A stretch of DNA of 50,589 nucleotides from Paulinella micropora (Eukaryota; Cercozoa; Imbricatea; Euglyphida; Paulinellidae): the NCBI GenBank assembly GCA_019918135.1, contig WBZZ01001481.1, positions 42,501 through 93,089 on the forward strand, in the 5' to 3' direction. The first letter of the stretch is position 1. Every line of letters begins with the position of its first letter. The notes beneath the pieces are model-generated. The model searched no databases. It was not told the origin of the DNA and was given only the letters and a program-made list of their open reading frames with translations. Below, one piece after another: positions 50,357 to 50,589 of the stretch. The translations under genes and the position numbers were made by a program.

Positions 50357-50589
50357 TGTTACAATCCCTGAAGATAGCTCGATAAAAAGTCGGTAATACA
50401 ACCAGACACAAATCCCCAAAGGAGAATGATGTCTCGTTATATTAGCTCAGTGAAGCCGAAAAAGAAAGCGGCCACAGACCACGGTTAAAATGCATTAGGT
50501 CAAATCCGGCCAAACGATATTGAAATACTGGGAAAAAAACTAGGTGCACCTGACACCCGAAAAACTGTACTTTTTACCGGCTATCCGGG
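50357..50589 (-). repeat. 5' LTR (right on this map), truncated by window end
   Basis: Begins TGTTACAATCCCTGAAG. Compared with 41019-41250: three substitutions and three length differences, the latter in C, G and A runs. Confidence 0.85.

Larger units (their letters stand above)
41019..50589 (-). mobile_element. Ty3/gypsy-like LTR retrotransposon, RT-deleted, right end cut by the window
   Basis: Direct repeats of at least 230 bp begin TGTTACA at 41019 and 50357. Between them, reading leftwards: Gag, protease-like region, truncated RT, RNase H, integrase and a C-terminal extension. On the coding strand the LTR ends TGTAACA, giving the usual CA end. The two visible LTR parts differ by three substitutions and three short length changes, so it is fairly young. 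Several frameshifts, an in-frame TGA and the RT deletion make it non-autonomous. Confidence 0.85.

Overview
The window looks like nuclear DNA of a eukaryote, most likely a protist or alga (inferred, host not identified). It has intron-broken host ORFs, dense microsatellites, degenerate DDE transposase genes, and an LTR retrotransposon at the right end. In the middle sits one complete, sharply bounded virus-like element of the Polinton / Polinton-like virus (PLV) / virophage type, 20,518 bp long (6445-26962). It has 429-bp terminal inverted repeats (425 of 429 positions match), ends in AGTAGTATAGG..., and is flanked by a perfect 6-bp target duplication CATAAA.

Layout. 1-3130: decayed transposase-like gene. 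About 3800-5893: multi-exon host gene on the minus strand with microsatellite introns. 6439-26968: the element. 27577-29012: array of 5'-truncated, A-tailed retroposed copies. 29306-31334: host or transposon exons, including a methyltransferase-like piece. 33059-37166: multi-exon CACTA/KDZ-like transposase gene whose introns hold arrays of a 20-bp perfect palindrome. 37300-40930: microsatellites, palindrome arrays, an unidentified gene and CAA repeats. 41019-end: Ty3/gypsy-like LTR element with most of its reverse transcriptase deleted; its right LTR runs out of the window.

The element has three parts. On the left, plus strand: an AP2-like/zinc-finger gene, a protein-primed family B DNA polymerase and two small genes. 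In the centre, nearly all minus strand, is the virion module: tailspike-like fibre with S74 chaperone, membrane protein, small proteins, packaging ATPase, small basic protein, coiled-coil protein, adenain-like protease, minor capsid protein, major capsid protein and a second fibre-like protein. On the right, plus strand: a charged protein and an rve integrase, then a decayed paralogue of the leftmost gene facing inward.

The most unusual signal is a set of six related 111-170 bp palindromic units (U1-U6) that cut the virion module into five compartments. Each starts GATATTT and ends AAATATC, can fold as a three-armed cloverleaf, and abuts or supplies stop and start codons of neighbouring genes. 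Their small hairpins share C-GNA-G triloops while the stem sequences differ between copies, which suggests selection for structure. I know of no description of such units in this group, but I could not search.

Two cautions. Many genes carry single-base frameshifts, often in homopolymers, in the element and in flanking genes alike, so part of the decay may be sequencing error. The polymerase is also split by an inversion, which could be biological or an assembly error.
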